64,000 nt of DNA from DASXMT01 sp963803065 (GCA_963803065.1 CAWDKW010000005.1:186001-250000), one strand, 5' to 3'; numbered from the stretch's first letter, positions 26,896-35,731 are shown. Notes: generated from the sequence alone by a model not told the origin. Translations and numbers: made by a program.

Positions 26896-26912
26896 TCACC
26901 CCCTGAGGGTGA
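26896..26912. promoter_or_regulatory. Stress-regulon palindrome, copy 10
   Basis: TCACCC-CCTGA-GGGTGA has both halves perfect. Its centre is 46 bases from that of copy 9, and it lies 137 bases before the gene at 27050. Confidence 0.7.
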
Positions 26913-27049
26913 TGACCGATCGACCTGGGCGTGGTCAGATTCCTTCTGAGAGACTTCGCGCCCCGTTTCCGGTCGAGCTACCACCACGATCGGGCATGTG
27001 GCTCAAGCGGCGTTCCTCTTGACCGACCACGATTGAGGAGAAGGCTTCG

Positions 27050-27442
27050 ATGTTCGCATACACATATCCGTTGCTCGACATCTTCTGGACCATGATCGAG
27101 ATCTTCTTCTTCATCGTCTACATCTGGATACTCGTTGCCATCTTCACCGACATCTTCCGTAGCGACGACATGGGAGGCGTGGCGAAGATGCTCTGGGTCC
27201 TCTTCGTCTTCATCATTCCGCTGATCGGGGTATTGGCCTACCTGATCGTGCGGGGCGGCTCGATGCACGAACGGGCGGCGAAGCAGGCACAGCGGCAGCA
27301 AGAAGCGTTCAACAGCTATGTCAGCGAGGCGGCCGGGACGAGCACGACCGATCAGTTGGCAAAGCTTGCTGACCTCAAGGAGCGAGGCGTGATCACCGAT
27401 GCCGAGTTCGAGACCGAAAAGGCCAAGGTCCTGGCCCAGTAG
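27050..27442 (+). CDS. PLDc_N-type membrane protein with C-terminal SHOCT domain
   Basis: This 130-residue protein has two hydrophobic helices (FFFIVYIWILVAIFTDIF, MLWVLFVFIIPLIGVLAYL) with the FTDIFR and PLIGVLAY pattern of phospholipase D-nuclease N-terminal (PLDc_N) proteins. A charged linker and a SHOCT domain (TDQLAKLADLKERGVITDAE) follow. PLDc_N domains are membrane anchors without catalytic residues. GAGGAGAAGG precedes ATG 27050 at a slightly long distance. It is probably co-transcribed with the following GAP-family gene and controlled by the operator pair at 26850/26896. Confidence 0.82.
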   Translation: MFAYTYPLLDIFWTMIEIFFFIVYIWILVAIFTDIFRSDDMGGVAKMLWVLFVFIIPLIGVLAYLIVRGGSMHERAAKQAQRQQEAFNSYVSEAAGTSTTDQLAKLADLKERGVITDAEFETEKAKVLAQ

Positions 27443-27472
27443 GTCCCTCTCTCGGAGCGGCAGGAAAGCGAT

Positions 27473-28130
27473 GTGATCCTCGACCTCGTCCTGATCGGCC
27501 TGGTCATCACGCTCGAGCCGCTCCCATTGACGGCCTTCATTCTCATCCTCCTCTCGAAGGGGGGCGTGCGGAAGGGGGCCCTCTTCATATTCGGTTGGAT
27601 CTTGTCGCTGGCGATCGTGATTGCCAGTCACGATCCTGATCACCGGCAACAAGCCACCCCAGCCGAACACGGCACCTTCTCTGGCCGCTCTCGCGGTCAA
27701 GATTGCCATCGGTGTCGGGCTGCTGGCCATCGCCGAGCGACGGCGCCGCCGGTTGGGGCGCCCGAAAAAGCCGAAGAAGACTCCGAAATGGCAGTCCGGT
27801 CTGGACAACATGTCCCCATGGTTCGTCATCGGGCTGGCTCCCCTGCTGCAACCGTGGGGACTGGTCGGAGCAGGGGTAGCCACGATCGTCGAGGCCAAGC
27901 TGGCCTCGTTGGCCAGCTATCTCGCCGTGATCCTGTTCTGCCTCATCTCGACCTCGGCGCTTCTGACCATGGAGACCTATGCCGTCTTCCGCCCAGAAGC
28001 CGCCCAGACCTTCTTGGGTCGCCTACGCACGTGGATCGATACGCATACTGACGTGGTCATCGTGGTGGCGTCCATGGTTCTCGGCTTCTGGTTGATCGGA
28101 AAGAGCATCTATTCGATTGCCTCGTCATGA
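27473..28130 (+). CDS. GAP-family (LysE-like) membrane protein, frameshifted
   Basis: The GTG start at 27473 gives LVLIGLVITLEPLPLTAF and LLSKGGVRKGALFIFGW, the N-terminus of GAP/Sap-type (LysE-superfamily-like) membrane proteins linked in mycobacteria to cell-envelope lipid transport. Near 27625 the frame shifts by one base. The second frame continues with VTILITGNKPPQPNTAP, an Arg/Lys-rich loop (RRRRRLGRPKKPKKTPKW), and helices FVIGLAPLLQPWGLVGAG and VVIVVASMVLGFWLIGK. Dropping one base in GCCAGTCAC restores a single protein of about 218 residues. It lies 30 bases after the PLDc_N gene. Confidence 0.72.
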
Positions 28131-28261
28131 TTGGCGAGAGGCTCGTAGCTCGAAACCGATGGTGCTGCGATCAGCTACGCCATCTCATTGCTCAGCTTCT
28201 TGGGAACCGGTGAGACAGCCTCGATCGGGCTCCTTCGTACGTCACCCAGGCCGTGCTCGAT

Positions 28262-28309
28262 ATTTGCATGCTCGATATCCACACGATTTGCATGCTCGAT
28301 ATCCGCACG
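28262..28309. repeat. Tandem repeat, 24 bp x 2
   Basis: Two copies of a 24-bp unit beginning ATTTGCATGCTCGATATCC lie in the noncoding gap between the converging GAP-family gene and the next membrane protein gene. Confidence 0.8.
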
Positions 28310-28318
28310 GGCGCCGCC

Positions 28319-29179
28319 TCAGTCGTTGAGGGACTCGGTTCGCTCGGGTAACAGCAGCACCGCTCCCACCAGGAAGAGGAGCGCACCGAAGAAGGTACCG
28401 AGGTTGCTGAGCTGGACGTTGAGCAATCGCCCGGTCTCCGGGACGATGTAGCTCGCTATGGCCGAGGCCCCGAAGGCGACGGATCCGGCCAGGTTGACCA
28501 GGACGATCCACCAGGACAGGCTCGAGGTCTGCCACGCACCCCATCCGTGACAGACCTCGAACCAGGCCAGCGCGCTGGCCACCAGAAAGCAGACCGACCC
28601 AAGAAGGTCCGGTCGCCACACGTGGTGAGTGGCGGATCCCGTGCTGAGATCGATCCGTATGGCGTTGCCCGTGCTCACGTTGAAGAAGACCGTGCCCACC
28701 AGCTGGACGACGGTTGCCCACCAGTCGATTCGCCGAGCGCCGAAGGAAAGGTACCGGCACCAGCCCTTCGGAGGTCCCTCCGGCTCCGCGTCCACCATTT
28801 CTCGGTACTGCAGGAATGCGGCCACGGTGAAGAAGATGGAACCGACGAAGAAGGTGATGGAGTCCCATCTGGCTCCCGCCCAGGTCGAGTATCCAGGCAC
28901 CGCCCCCACCGCGAAGAGGATGGAGCCGATCGCGAACAGGATGGCCAGCCACCAGCCTCGGGCGCCAGGGTCCCACCAGGTGGAGGGACCTGCCTCGGGA
29001 TGGGCAGGGTCGAGATGTGCGTGCTTCCGCTGTCGACGAGACTCCCAGTGGACCAGTGCTCCGTTGGCCGCGGTGTATTCGGCCCAGGTGACAAAGGGCC
29101 CGAATCCCCGCCGTCGGGCCGCGTCCGGCGGACCCGCATGTATGAGGGGGCCCGCATCCATGAAGGGGCCCACATCCAT
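28319..29179 (-). CDS. Multi-span membrane protein, YrhK-like (tentative)
   Basis: This protein of up to 286 residues has about seven to eight hydrophobic segments arranged as repeated helix pairs (WWLAILFAIGSILFAVGAV, WDSITFFVGSIFFTVAAFLQY, LGTFFGALLFLVGAVLLL). The repeated FFxGSxxFxxxA pattern recalls YrhK-like domains, but I am not certain of the family. The first 20 residues come from an 18-bp tandem repeat (MDVGPF, MDAGPL), so the true start is unclear and may lie downstream near GFGPFVTWAEY. Operator copy 11 lies about 90 bases upstream, in the divergent gap with the small gene at 29369. Confidence 0.65.
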   Translation of the reverse strand: MDVGPFMDAGPLIHAGPPDAARRRGFGPFVTWAEYTAANGALVHWESRRQRKHAHLDPAHPEAGPSTWWDPGARGWWLAILFAIGSILFAVGAVPGYSTWAGARWDSITFFVGSIFFTVAAFLQYREMVDAEPEGPPKGWCRYLSFGARRIDWWATVVQLVGTVFFNVSTGNAIRIDLSTGSATHHVWRPDLLGSVCFLVASALAWFEVCHGWGAWQTSSLSWWIVLVNLAGSVAFGASAIASYIVPETGRLLNVQLSNLGTFFGALLFLVGAVLLLPERTESLND

Positions 29180-29185
29180 GAAGGA
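29132..29185. repeat. Tandem repeat, 18 bp x 3, at the 5' end of the YrhK-like gene
   Basis: Three degenerate 18-bp units (for example GCCCGCATCCATGAAGGG) span the proposed start codon of the minus-strand gene. They produce alternative in-phase ATG codons. Confidence 0.75.
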
Positions 29186-29269
29186 GAGTATGGCCTGAAT
29201 ACATAAGCTCGACGGTGCCTCGGACCGCCATTCCTGGTGGAGCCGCCTGCTCGTCGGACGGCGCCGAGC

Positions 29270-29286
29270 TCACCCGATCGGGGTGA
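29270..29286. promoter_or_regulatory. Stress-regulon palindrome, copy 11
   Basis: TCACCC-GATCG-GGGTGA, with both halves perfect, lies between the YrhK-like gene and the small membrane protein gene at 29369. This is the last copy I find in the window. Confidence 0.7.
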
Positions 29287-29368
29287 CGACGGTCCTGGAG
29301 CGCGGTGTTATGTTCGGTGCCGACGCCGAAGCTGGATCTGGATCATCGGTATCGGGGGAGCACCGCAC

Positions 29369-29596
29369 ATGCAGCGATCGAGTTGGGTCAAGAAGTTCGG
29401 GTGGGCCCTGATCGGGGGCATCCTTGCGCCGGCCGCGTTCGCGAGCGTCCTCATAAACCGGGCCGCGAGGCGACGCCTGCTGCGCATACTGCTCGTCGTC
29501 CGGGACGGAGTGGCCGAGGTCCGAGACGACGTGTTCGGCGACTTCACCTTCGAGGAGTTCGTGACCGGGACTCTGGCGAGGCGTCCCCGCCGTTAG
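29369..29596 (+). CDS. Small membrane-anchored protein, unknown function
   Basis: This 75-residue protein starts MQRSSWVKKFGWALIGGI with one hydrophobic segment (ALIGGILAPAAFASVLI). It then has a basic stretch (RAARRRLLRILLVV) and an acidic tail (EVRDDVFGDFTFEEF). No family is recognised. The start is supported by GGGGGAG 8 bases upstream and by the operator copy 82 bases upstream. Its stop lies just before the end of the converging dxs gene. Confidence 0.6.
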   Translation: MQRSSWVKKFGWALIGGILAPAAFASVLINRAARRRLLRILLVVRDGVAEVRDDVFGDFTFEEFVTGTLARRPRR

Positions 29597-29606
29597 GCGG
29601 TTTGGG

Positions 29607-31609
29607 TCAGCCCAGCTCGTCGGGGGTGGGGCTGACGCGGTCCGAAGCCATCGCCTCGCGTACCGACCGGGCCAGCCCGGGGCCGTCGAGACCGAAGCGG
29701 GCCAGGATGCTGTCCGGTTTGTCCTGGGCGATGAAGGTGCGGGGAATGCCCAGGACCGTCACCGGAGGGGCTGCACCCTCGGTGTGGATGCCAGCCATGG
29801 CGTCGGCCAGGAACATGCCCGCCCCCCCATGGCGCAACCCGTCCTCTGCCGTCACGACCAGGTCGTGGCGGGCGGCATCGGCCAGCATCTCCGGATCGGG
29901 TGGCGAGACCACCCGGACGTCCCAGACGGTGGCCGCCACCCCGTCGCTGCGAAGCTCCGCCGCCGCCTCTTCGGCCGGTCCCACCATCTTTCCGACGGCG
30001 AGGATGCACACCGAGCCGTCACCGGCCTGGAGCCGCCGCCCGGCCAGACCGTGTCCGACGTCCCCGGTCGCCACCTGGCGGGCCCGGGTCTTCGGGAACC
30101 GGATCACCGCCGGACCCTCGAGCAGCAGGGCCTGCTCGAGCATGACCTCGACCTCGTCGACCGAGGAGGGGGTGAAGACGGTCATGCCCGGGATGGACAA
30201 GGTGAGGGCGAGGTCGAGGACACCATGGTGGCTGGGCCCGTCATCGCCAGTGATGCCGGCCCGGTCGAGGACGAACACCACGGGGAGGCCATGGAGGCCC
30301 ACATCCAGGTTGGCTTGGTCGAAGGCCCGGCTGAAGAAGGTTGAGTAGACCGCGACCACCGGTCGGAGGCCACCGATGGCCATGCCCGCCGCCGCGGTCA
30401 CCGCGTGCTGCTCTGCGATGCCCACGTCGACGAACCGATCAGGGAACCGGGCCTGGAAGGGGAGGAGCCCGGTGGGCCCGGGCATGGCCGCGGTGATGGC
30501 GACGATCCGCGGGTCGGCCTCTGCCGCCCGCAACAGCGAACGGGTGAAGGCGTCGGTGTAGGTCGCCGGGGGGAGGTCGCCGGCCTCGATGGCCACGGCG
30601 TCCGTCTGGTCCGTTCCGTGTGAAGCAGCGCTGCCATTCTGGCTGGCACTGGCGAGCCCGTTCTGGCTGGCACCGGCGGGCACGGTATCGGGTCCGCCGC
30701 AGCCACCTGCACCTTCACGTCGTGGAGCCGCTGGACGTCGTCCTCCTCGGCCGGCGCGTAGCCCCGGCCCTTCTGGGTCACGACATGGACGATGATGGGC
30801 CCGTCCCACTCGGCCGCGTGGGCCAACGCTTGTTCCACCTCGAGGACGCTGTGCCCGTCGATGGGTCCGGCATAGCGGATGCCGAGCGTCTCGAAGAAGG
30901 TGTGGGGCGTCACCACCTCTCGCAGTGCCGTGGTCAGGCCGTGGACGCCGGAGTAGGCGAGGTCGCCGACGGCGGGTATCTCCTTGATCAGGTGCCGGAG
31001 TCGCTGCCGGGCGTGCACGTAGGTGGGATTGAGGCGGAGATGGGTCAGGCCGACCGAAAGGCGCGACACGGTGGGGGCATAGGACCGTCCGTTGTCGTTC
31101 AAGACGATGAGGACCCGTTTTCCCGAATGACCCAGGTTGTTCAGCGCCTCGTAGGCCATGCCCCCGGTGAGGGCACCGTCACCGACCACGGCCACCACCC
31201 GCCGATCGGCCTCTTGGAGCTCGAAGGCGTTGGCCAGGCCGTGGGCATAGCTGAGGATGGTCGAGGCGTGGCTGTTCTCCACCCAGTCGTGCTCGGACTC
31301 GCTTCGGTTCGGGTAGCCCGAGAGGCCCCCGGCCTGGCGCAGGTGGGTGAAGGCGTCCCGCCGCCCGGTCACCAGCTTGTGGACGTAGGCCTGGTGCCCG
31401 GTGTCCCACAACAGGGCGTCGCGGGGTGAGTCGAACGTGCGGTGCAGGGCCAGGGTGAGCTCCACCACGCCGAGGTTGGAACCCAGGTGGCCGCCGGTGG
31501 CCGTCACCGCATCGACGATGAAGCCCCTGATCTCTTCGGACAGGACGTCGAGTTCCTCGGGGGAGAGGGAACGAAGGTCGGAGGGGCTGTCGATGTGTTC
31601 GAGGATCAT
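29607..31609 (-). CDS. dxs: 1-deoxy-D-xylulose-5-phosphate synthase (frameshifted in linker)
   Basis: DXS condenses pyruvate and glyceraldehyde 3-phosphate in the first step of the MEP isoprenoid pathway, using thiamine diphosphate. The N-terminal domain from ATG 31609 has GGHLGSNLGVVELTLAL, LLWDTGHQAYVHKL and the TPP motif VVGDGALTGGMAYEAL. The C-terminal part, in a second frame, has DRFVDVGIAEQHAVTAA, VFVLDRAGITGDDGPSHHG and VIRFPKTRARQ. The two frames overlap only in a repeat-containing linker at about 30600-30710 (near-identical TTCTGGCTGGCA units), where a one-base change would join them into about 667 residues. An essential enzyme broken here would be lethal without a second copy, so an assembly error or repeat slippage is more likely. 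Confidence 0.88.
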
Positions 31610-31709
31610 AAGGCGCTCTGGCTGTCACGCTATCTGAATCGCGATGCCGAACCATGGTCAAGATGCTCGGCGCCCACCCGGGAACCACGGGAGTGCCCAT
31701 TTCCCGGTG

Positions 31710-31791
31710 CGGGCTTGGTGAGATTCCCGGTTGGGCTTGGTGAGATTCCGGTCGTGGCTTGCTGAGATTCCCGGTGGAGCTCGGTGAGGCT
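31710..31791. repeat. Imperfect tandem repeat, about 22 bp x 4
   Basis: Degenerate units built around GGGCTTGGTGAGATTCCCGG occupy most of the 190-base gap between dxs and the thioesterase gene. They may form part of the dxs upstream region. No coding signal is seen here. Confidence 0.6.
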
Positions 31792-31798
31792 GCGAATG

Positions 31799-32176
31799 TT
31801 ACCGGGCGTGGGTGAGGAAGGCGTTGCGGTCCACCATGACCCGGGAGACCTTACCCGCCCCGACCAGCCCCGATCCGTCGGTGACGGCCACCGTGAACGT
31901 GAGGCGGCGGCCCTCGATGCGGTCGAGGGTCGCCTCCGCGGTGACCTGGCCGCCGATGCCCACGGGCACCAGATGGTCGAATTGCAGCCGTTTGGCCACG
32001 CTGGTCGTGCCCTCGGGAAGATGACCCTCGAGGGCCGAGCAGGTGGCTTCTTCGCACAGTGCGACCAGCCGGGGAGTGGCCAACACGGGGACGTTGCCTG
32101 ACCGCAGCGCTATCGCCGTGTCGGCTTCTGTCACGCTGAGGTCGGCACGGGCGCTCAGACCGGTATGAAGTGTCAC
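31799..32176 (-). CDS. Thioesterase, FlK-like hot-dog fold
   Basis: This protein of about 125 residues resembles fluoroacetyl-CoA thioesterase FlK and related hot-dog thioesterases. It shows VLATPRLVALCEEATCSAL, with the acidic residue of the catalytic set, and RLQFDHLVPVGIGGQVTAEA, with the catalytic His region. The active substrate is unknown; many actinobacteria carry such genes without making fluoroacetate, suggesting a general acyl-CoA clearing role. The start at GTG 32176 (VTLHTGL) is chosen because the fold begins there; the upstream frame overlaps the repeat before tldD. It is divergent from tldD. Confidence 0.75.
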   Translation of the reverse strand: MTLHTGLSARADLSVTEADTAIALRSGNVPVLATPRLVALCEEATCSALEGHLPEGTTSVAKRLQFDHLVPVGIGGQVTAEATLDRIEGRRLTFTVAVTDGSGLVGAGKVSRVMVDRNAFLTHAR

Positions 32177-32230
32177 GCCGGTACGATACGGGAGACAGCG
32201 GACCTCGGCCACCATCGCCGCCCGCTGCCG

Positions 32231-32282
32231 TGCCCGGGGACACCTCCGGTCAGAAGTGCCCGGGGACACCTCCGGTCAGCAA
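32231..32282. repeat. Direct repeat, 26 bp x 2, in the tldD leader
   Basis: Two head-to-tail copies of a 26-bp unit starting TGCCCGGGGACACCTCCGGT end 10 bases before the tldD start, and the second copy runs into its ribosome binding site. Confidence 0.85.
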
Positions 32283-32292
32283 GGAGGCAGTA

Positions 32293-33678
32293 GTGATCGA
32301 AACTCCCGTACTCGAACGCGTGCTGGGCCAGGCGCTGCGCCACGGCGGCGACTTTGCCGAGGTGTTCGCAGAAGACCGGTCCACCTCGTCGGCCGTCCTC
32401 GACGACGGCCGGGTCGAGGAGCTGTCGTCGGGGCGGGACCGGGGGGCCGGGATCCGGGTGGTGGTCGGGGAGACCACCGGGTTCGCCCACACCGCTGACC
32501 TGTCCGAGGCCGGCCTGCTCCGAGCGGCCGACGCGGCCTCGGCCGTGGCCCAGGGCGGTGGGGGCACGACGTCGGTGGCCGCTGCCGGACTGCGCGACGG
32601 GCCTCGTCGGGACGGCCGGTCGGGAGGCGGCCCGGCATCCAAGGCGGACTCGTTGGCCCTCTTGCGTCGCGCCGACGAGGCAGGACGGTCCGCCGGCGAC
32701 GCCATCTCCCAGGTGCAGGCCGGCTACGGCGGCTCCAAGCGGCAGGTGCTGATCGCCAACTCCGAGGGCCTGTTGGCCAGCGACGAGCAGGTCCGCACCC
32801 GGTTCTCCGTGTCCTGTGTGGCCGAAGGGGACACCGGGCTGCAGACGGGGTTCGAATCGGCGGCCCGCACCGTCGGCTTCGAGCTCTTCGACGAGGTCTC
32901 GGTGGAGGAGCTGGCCGAGCTGGCCGCCCGACGGGCCCTCTCCAAGCTGTCCGCCCGGCCCGCACCCTCGGGCGAGGTCCCGTTGGTGCTCGCCGGCGGC
33001 AGTGGGGGCATCCTCTTCCACGAGGCCTGTGGCCACGGGCTCGAGGCGGACCACATCGTGAAGGACGCATCGGTCTACGTGGGCCAGGTGGGCCAGCTGG
33101 TGGCCAGCCCGCTCGTCACCCTGGTCGACGACGGAACGGTGGGAAGCGAGTGGGGGACCTTCGACTTCGACGACGAAGGACGGCCGGCCCAGCGCAACGT
33201 GCTCATCGAGAACGGTGTCCTCACCGAGTACCTGTGGGACTACCTGCGGGCTCGCAAGGAGGGCCGGCGGTCCTCGGGGAATGGCCGGCGCCAGAGCTAC
33301 CAGCACCTGCCCATGGTCCGGATGACCAACACGTTCCTGCTGCCCGGCCAGGAAGACGCCGACGAGATCGTGGCCCAGACCCCCCATGGCGTGTACGTGG
33401 CCAAGCTGGGTGGTGGCCAGGTCAACACCACCACGGGCGACTTCGTCTTCGGGACCACCGAGGCCTACCTCATTGAGAACGGGCGGATCACCGAGCCGTT
33501 GCGGGACGCCAACCTCATCGGGAACGGCCCAGAGGTGCTTCGGCGCATCGACGCCGTGGCCACCGACTTCGCCATGACCCCGGGGACCTGCGGGAAGGAC
33601 GGACAGTCCGTACCGGTCGGGTGCGGCCAGGCCACCTTGCGGATCACCGGTGTGACCATCGGAGGGACTTCCGAATGA
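32293..33678 (+). CDS. tldD: Metalloprotease TldD
   Basis: This 461-residue protein is the catalytic half of the TldD/TldE protease, which degrades unfolded peptides and matures some ribosomally made peptides. The zinc site HEACGHGLEADH is present. Conserved segments include RGAGIRVVVGETTGFAHT, the tail LPMVRMTNTFLLPG and GVYVAKLGGGQVNTTTGDF. GTG 32293 follows a perfect AAGGAGG; upstream in-frame codons come from a repeat. Its stop overlaps the tldE start by 4 bases (ATGA). No precursor-peptide gene was seen nearby. Confidence 0.93.
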   Translation: MIETPVLERVLGQALRHGGDFAEVFAEDRSTSSAVLDDGRVEELSSGRDRGAGIRVVVGETTGFAHTADLSEAGLLRAADAASAVAQGGGGTTSVAAAGLRDGPRRDGRSGGGPASKADSLALLRRADEAGRSAGDAISQVQAGYGGSKRQVLIANSEGLLASDEQVRTRFSVSCVAEGDTGLQTGFESAARTVGFELFDEVSVEELAELAARRALSKLSARPAPSGEVPLVLAGGSGGILFHEACGHGLEADHIVKDASVYVGQVGQLVASPLVTLVDDGTVGSEWGTFDFDDEGRPAQRNVLIENGVLTEYLWDYLRARKEGRRSSGNGRRQSYQHLPMVRMTNTFLLPGQEDADEIVAQTPHGVYVAKLGGGQVNTTTGDFVFGTTEAYLIENGRITEPLRDANLIGNGPEVLRRIDAVATDFAMTPGTCGKDGQSVPVGCGQATLRITGVTIGGTSE

Positions 33679-35108
33679 GCACCGACGTGCAGGCTCCGAC
33701 TTCACCGGACGCCCCTTCGCGCCCGGAAGGCCCTCCCCGTCGCGACGACTCCGGTCAGCCGGGCGAGCTCTTGGAGGTGGCCGAGAAGGTGGCGGGCTGG
33801 GCCCGGTCGGGCGAGGACGTCGAGGTCTACGTGTCCCGCGGGGAGGAGACCGAGGTGCGCGCCTACGACGGCGAGGTCGAGTCCTTGACCTCGGCCACGT
33901 CGGCCGGGATCGGCGTACGGGTGGTTGTCGACCACAAGCTCGGGTTCGCCTGGGCCGGCTCGCTCGATCCGTCCGTGCTGGGCGAGACGCTCGACGAGGC
34001 CCGGGACAACGCCACCTACGCCACCCCGGACGAGCACGTGCAGCTGGCCGTGGCCGACGGCGTGCCCGCCGTGGCCGTCGACCTGTGGGACGACGGGCTG
34101 GCCTCGGTGCCCACGGCACGGAAGGTCGAGATGGTCCTCGAGCTCGAGCGGCAGACTCGCTCCGCCGACCCCCGGATCCGCCAGGTCTCCTCGGCCGACT
34201 ACGGCGACGGCGCGGTCGAGGTGGCGTTGGCCTCGACCACGGGCATCCGGGCGTCGAACCGGCGCACATCGGGATTCGTCTCGGTCTCGGTCATTGCCGG
34301 CGAAGGTGCGGCCAGCCAGACCGGCGGGGGCTTCAGCGTCGGCCGCGGCTTCGAGGGACTGGAGCCCGAACGGGCCACGGCCGATGCCGTCGAGCGGGCC
34401 GTGCGCCTCCTCGGGGCGACCAAGGGGCCGTCGGGCCGCTCGACGGTGGTCTTCGACCGCCGGGTCGCCACCACCTTGTTGTCGGTCATCTCGTCGGCCC
34501 TGTCGGGCGAGGCGGTGGAGAAGGGTCGCTCGTTCTTCGCCGGGCGGTTGGGCGAGCAGGTGGCCGGCTCGGTGCTCACCCTGGTCGACGACCCCACCGA
34601 CCCGCGGGCCTACGGCGCCGCCGCCTACGACGCCGAGGGGCTGGCCTGCCGCAGGAACGTGCTGGTGGAAAGCGGCGTCCTGCGGCGGTTCCTCTACGAC
34701 ACGGTCTCGGCCTCTCGGGCCGGGACGGCGTCGACCGGCTCAGCCGTCCGGGGCGGGTTCTCGGGTACGCCCAGCCCCGGGTGCCGGGCCCTGACGCTGG
34801 CCGTCGGCCCGGAGGGCTACGACCAAGACGGCGTGCTCGGCGCCGTGGGCGAGGGCCTCTTCGTCCAATCGGTGACCGGCGTCCACTCCGGGGTGAACCC
34901 CATCAGCGGCGACTTCTCGGTCGGGGCGGAGGGATTGCTGATCCGGGACGGCGCGCTGGCCGAGCCGGTGCGGGAGATCACGGTGGCTTCCACCCTTCAG
35001 CGGATACTCCAGTCGGTGGTGGCCATCGGCGCCGACGTCGAATGGCTCCCCGGCATCGCCGCCGGTCAGACCATCGCGGTGGGAGACATGCAGGTCAGCG
35101 GGGTATAG
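33675..35108 (+). CDS. tldE: TldE/PmbA, partner of TldD
   Basis: This 477-residue non-catalytic homologue forms a heterodimer with TldD. It shares the fold (VEVYVSRGEETEVRAYDG, TSAGIGVRVVVDHKLGFAW, GLFVQSVTGVHSGVNPISGD) but lacks the HExxxH zinc motif, as expected for TldE. The start ATG 33675 overlaps the tldD stop. The N-terminal 30 residues are Pro/Ser/Arg-rich and not conserved. The end (QTIAVGDMQVSGV) matches the usual C-terminus. Confidence 0.92.
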   Translation: MSTDVQAPTSPDAPSRPEGPPRRDDSGQPGELLEVAEKVAGWARSGEDVEVYVSRGEETEVRAYDGEVESLTSATSAGIGVRVVVDHKLGFAWAGSLDPSVLGETLDEARDNATYATPDEHVQLAVADGVPAVAVDLWDDGLASVPTARKVEMVLELERQTRSADPRIRQVSSADYGDGAVEVALASTTGIRASNRRTSGFVSVSVIAGEGAASQTGGGFSVGRGFEGLEPERATADAVERAVRLLGATKGPSGRSTVVFDRRVATTLLSVISSALSGEAVEKGRSFFAGRLGEQVAGSVLTLVDDPTDPRAYGAAAYDAEGLACRRNVLVESGVLRRFLYDTVSASRAGTASTGSAVRGGFSGTPSPGCRALTLAVGPEGYDQDGVLGAVGEGLFVQSVTGVHSGVNPISGDFSVGAEGLLIRDGALAEPVREITVASTLQRILQSVVAIGADVEWLPGIAAGQTIAVGDMQVSGV

Positions 35109-35261
35109 TCCGAATCGGTCACCCGGGCTGACGCCTCGGGTTCCCGGCGAGGCTGACGGCGGCCACCGGGGCCCTGCATGGCACCCACCGGGCCGGCTAC
35201 CGGGCCACCGGGCAACACCCACCGGGCCGCCGCCACCCGGCTCATGTGCCGCCGCCTTGGC

Positions 35262-35695
35262 TTATGTGTCCGACGACGCCGAAGACGAGGTTGCAGCGGC
35301 GGGCTTGGCGGCCGATCCCGAGGAGCCGGACGTGGGCTCGGACTTGGACGGCGAGCTCCCTGATCCGTTCGATCCGTTGCTGGCGGCAGCCACCTTTTCG
35401 CCGTCGGACTTCTTGTCCCCCCGTCGGACTTCTTGTCCCCGTCGGACTTCTTGTCCCCGTCGGACCCGTTGGCGGCAGCGCCGTCACCTGCCGGTCCGGC
35501 CGATGCGGCACTCTTCTTGTCACGGCTGTCCGTCTTGTAGAAGCCGCTGCCCTTGAAGACGATCCCCACGTTACCGAACAGCTTGCGGACCCGGCCGCCG
35601 CACGACGGGCAGACCTCGATCGAGTCGTCAGTGAACGACTGAACTGCTTCGAAGGTGTGGTCACACTCGGTGCAGCGGTATTCGTACGTCGGCAC
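35262..35695 (-). CDS. FmdB-type zinc ribbon protein with repeat-rich tail (frameshifted)
   Basis: GTG 35695 begins PTYEYRCTECDHTFE and continues SIEVCPSCGGRVRKLFGN. The two CxxC pairs form a zinc ribbon typical of FmdB-family regulatory proteins, and GIVFKGSGFYKTD is the usual family end. A low-complexity tail follows (repeated DKKSDG, then AAASNGSNGSGSS). In the 18-bp repeat coding for DKKSDG, one junction has six C (plus strand 35417-35422) where the others have four. Removing two restores the frame to TAA at 35262, giving roughly 140 residues. A CIRCE-like operator lies 37 bases upstream, so the gene is probably heat-shock controlled. Confidence 0.75.
35403..35458. repeat. In-frame tandem repeat, 18 bp x 3, with a C-run indel
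   Basis: Three copies of GTCGGACTTCTTGTCCCC lie here, with two extra C between copies 1 and 2. They encode the DKKSDG tail of the FmdB-type protein on the minus strand. The indel is what breaks that reading frame. Confidence 0.85.
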
Positions 35696-35731
35696 GTTGC
35701 CCGACCTCCCGTGAGTTCTATGTCCCGGCCT

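Noticed and set aside
32173..34269. Very long minus-strand open frame opposite tldD/tldE
   Set aside because: Composition is that of an antisense shadow in high-GC DNA; the plus strand encodes well-conserved TldD and TldE.
35109..35135. TCACCCGGGCTGA after tldE as a further operator copy
   Set aside because: The half-sites are adjacent rather than separated by 5 bases, and the right half does not match.
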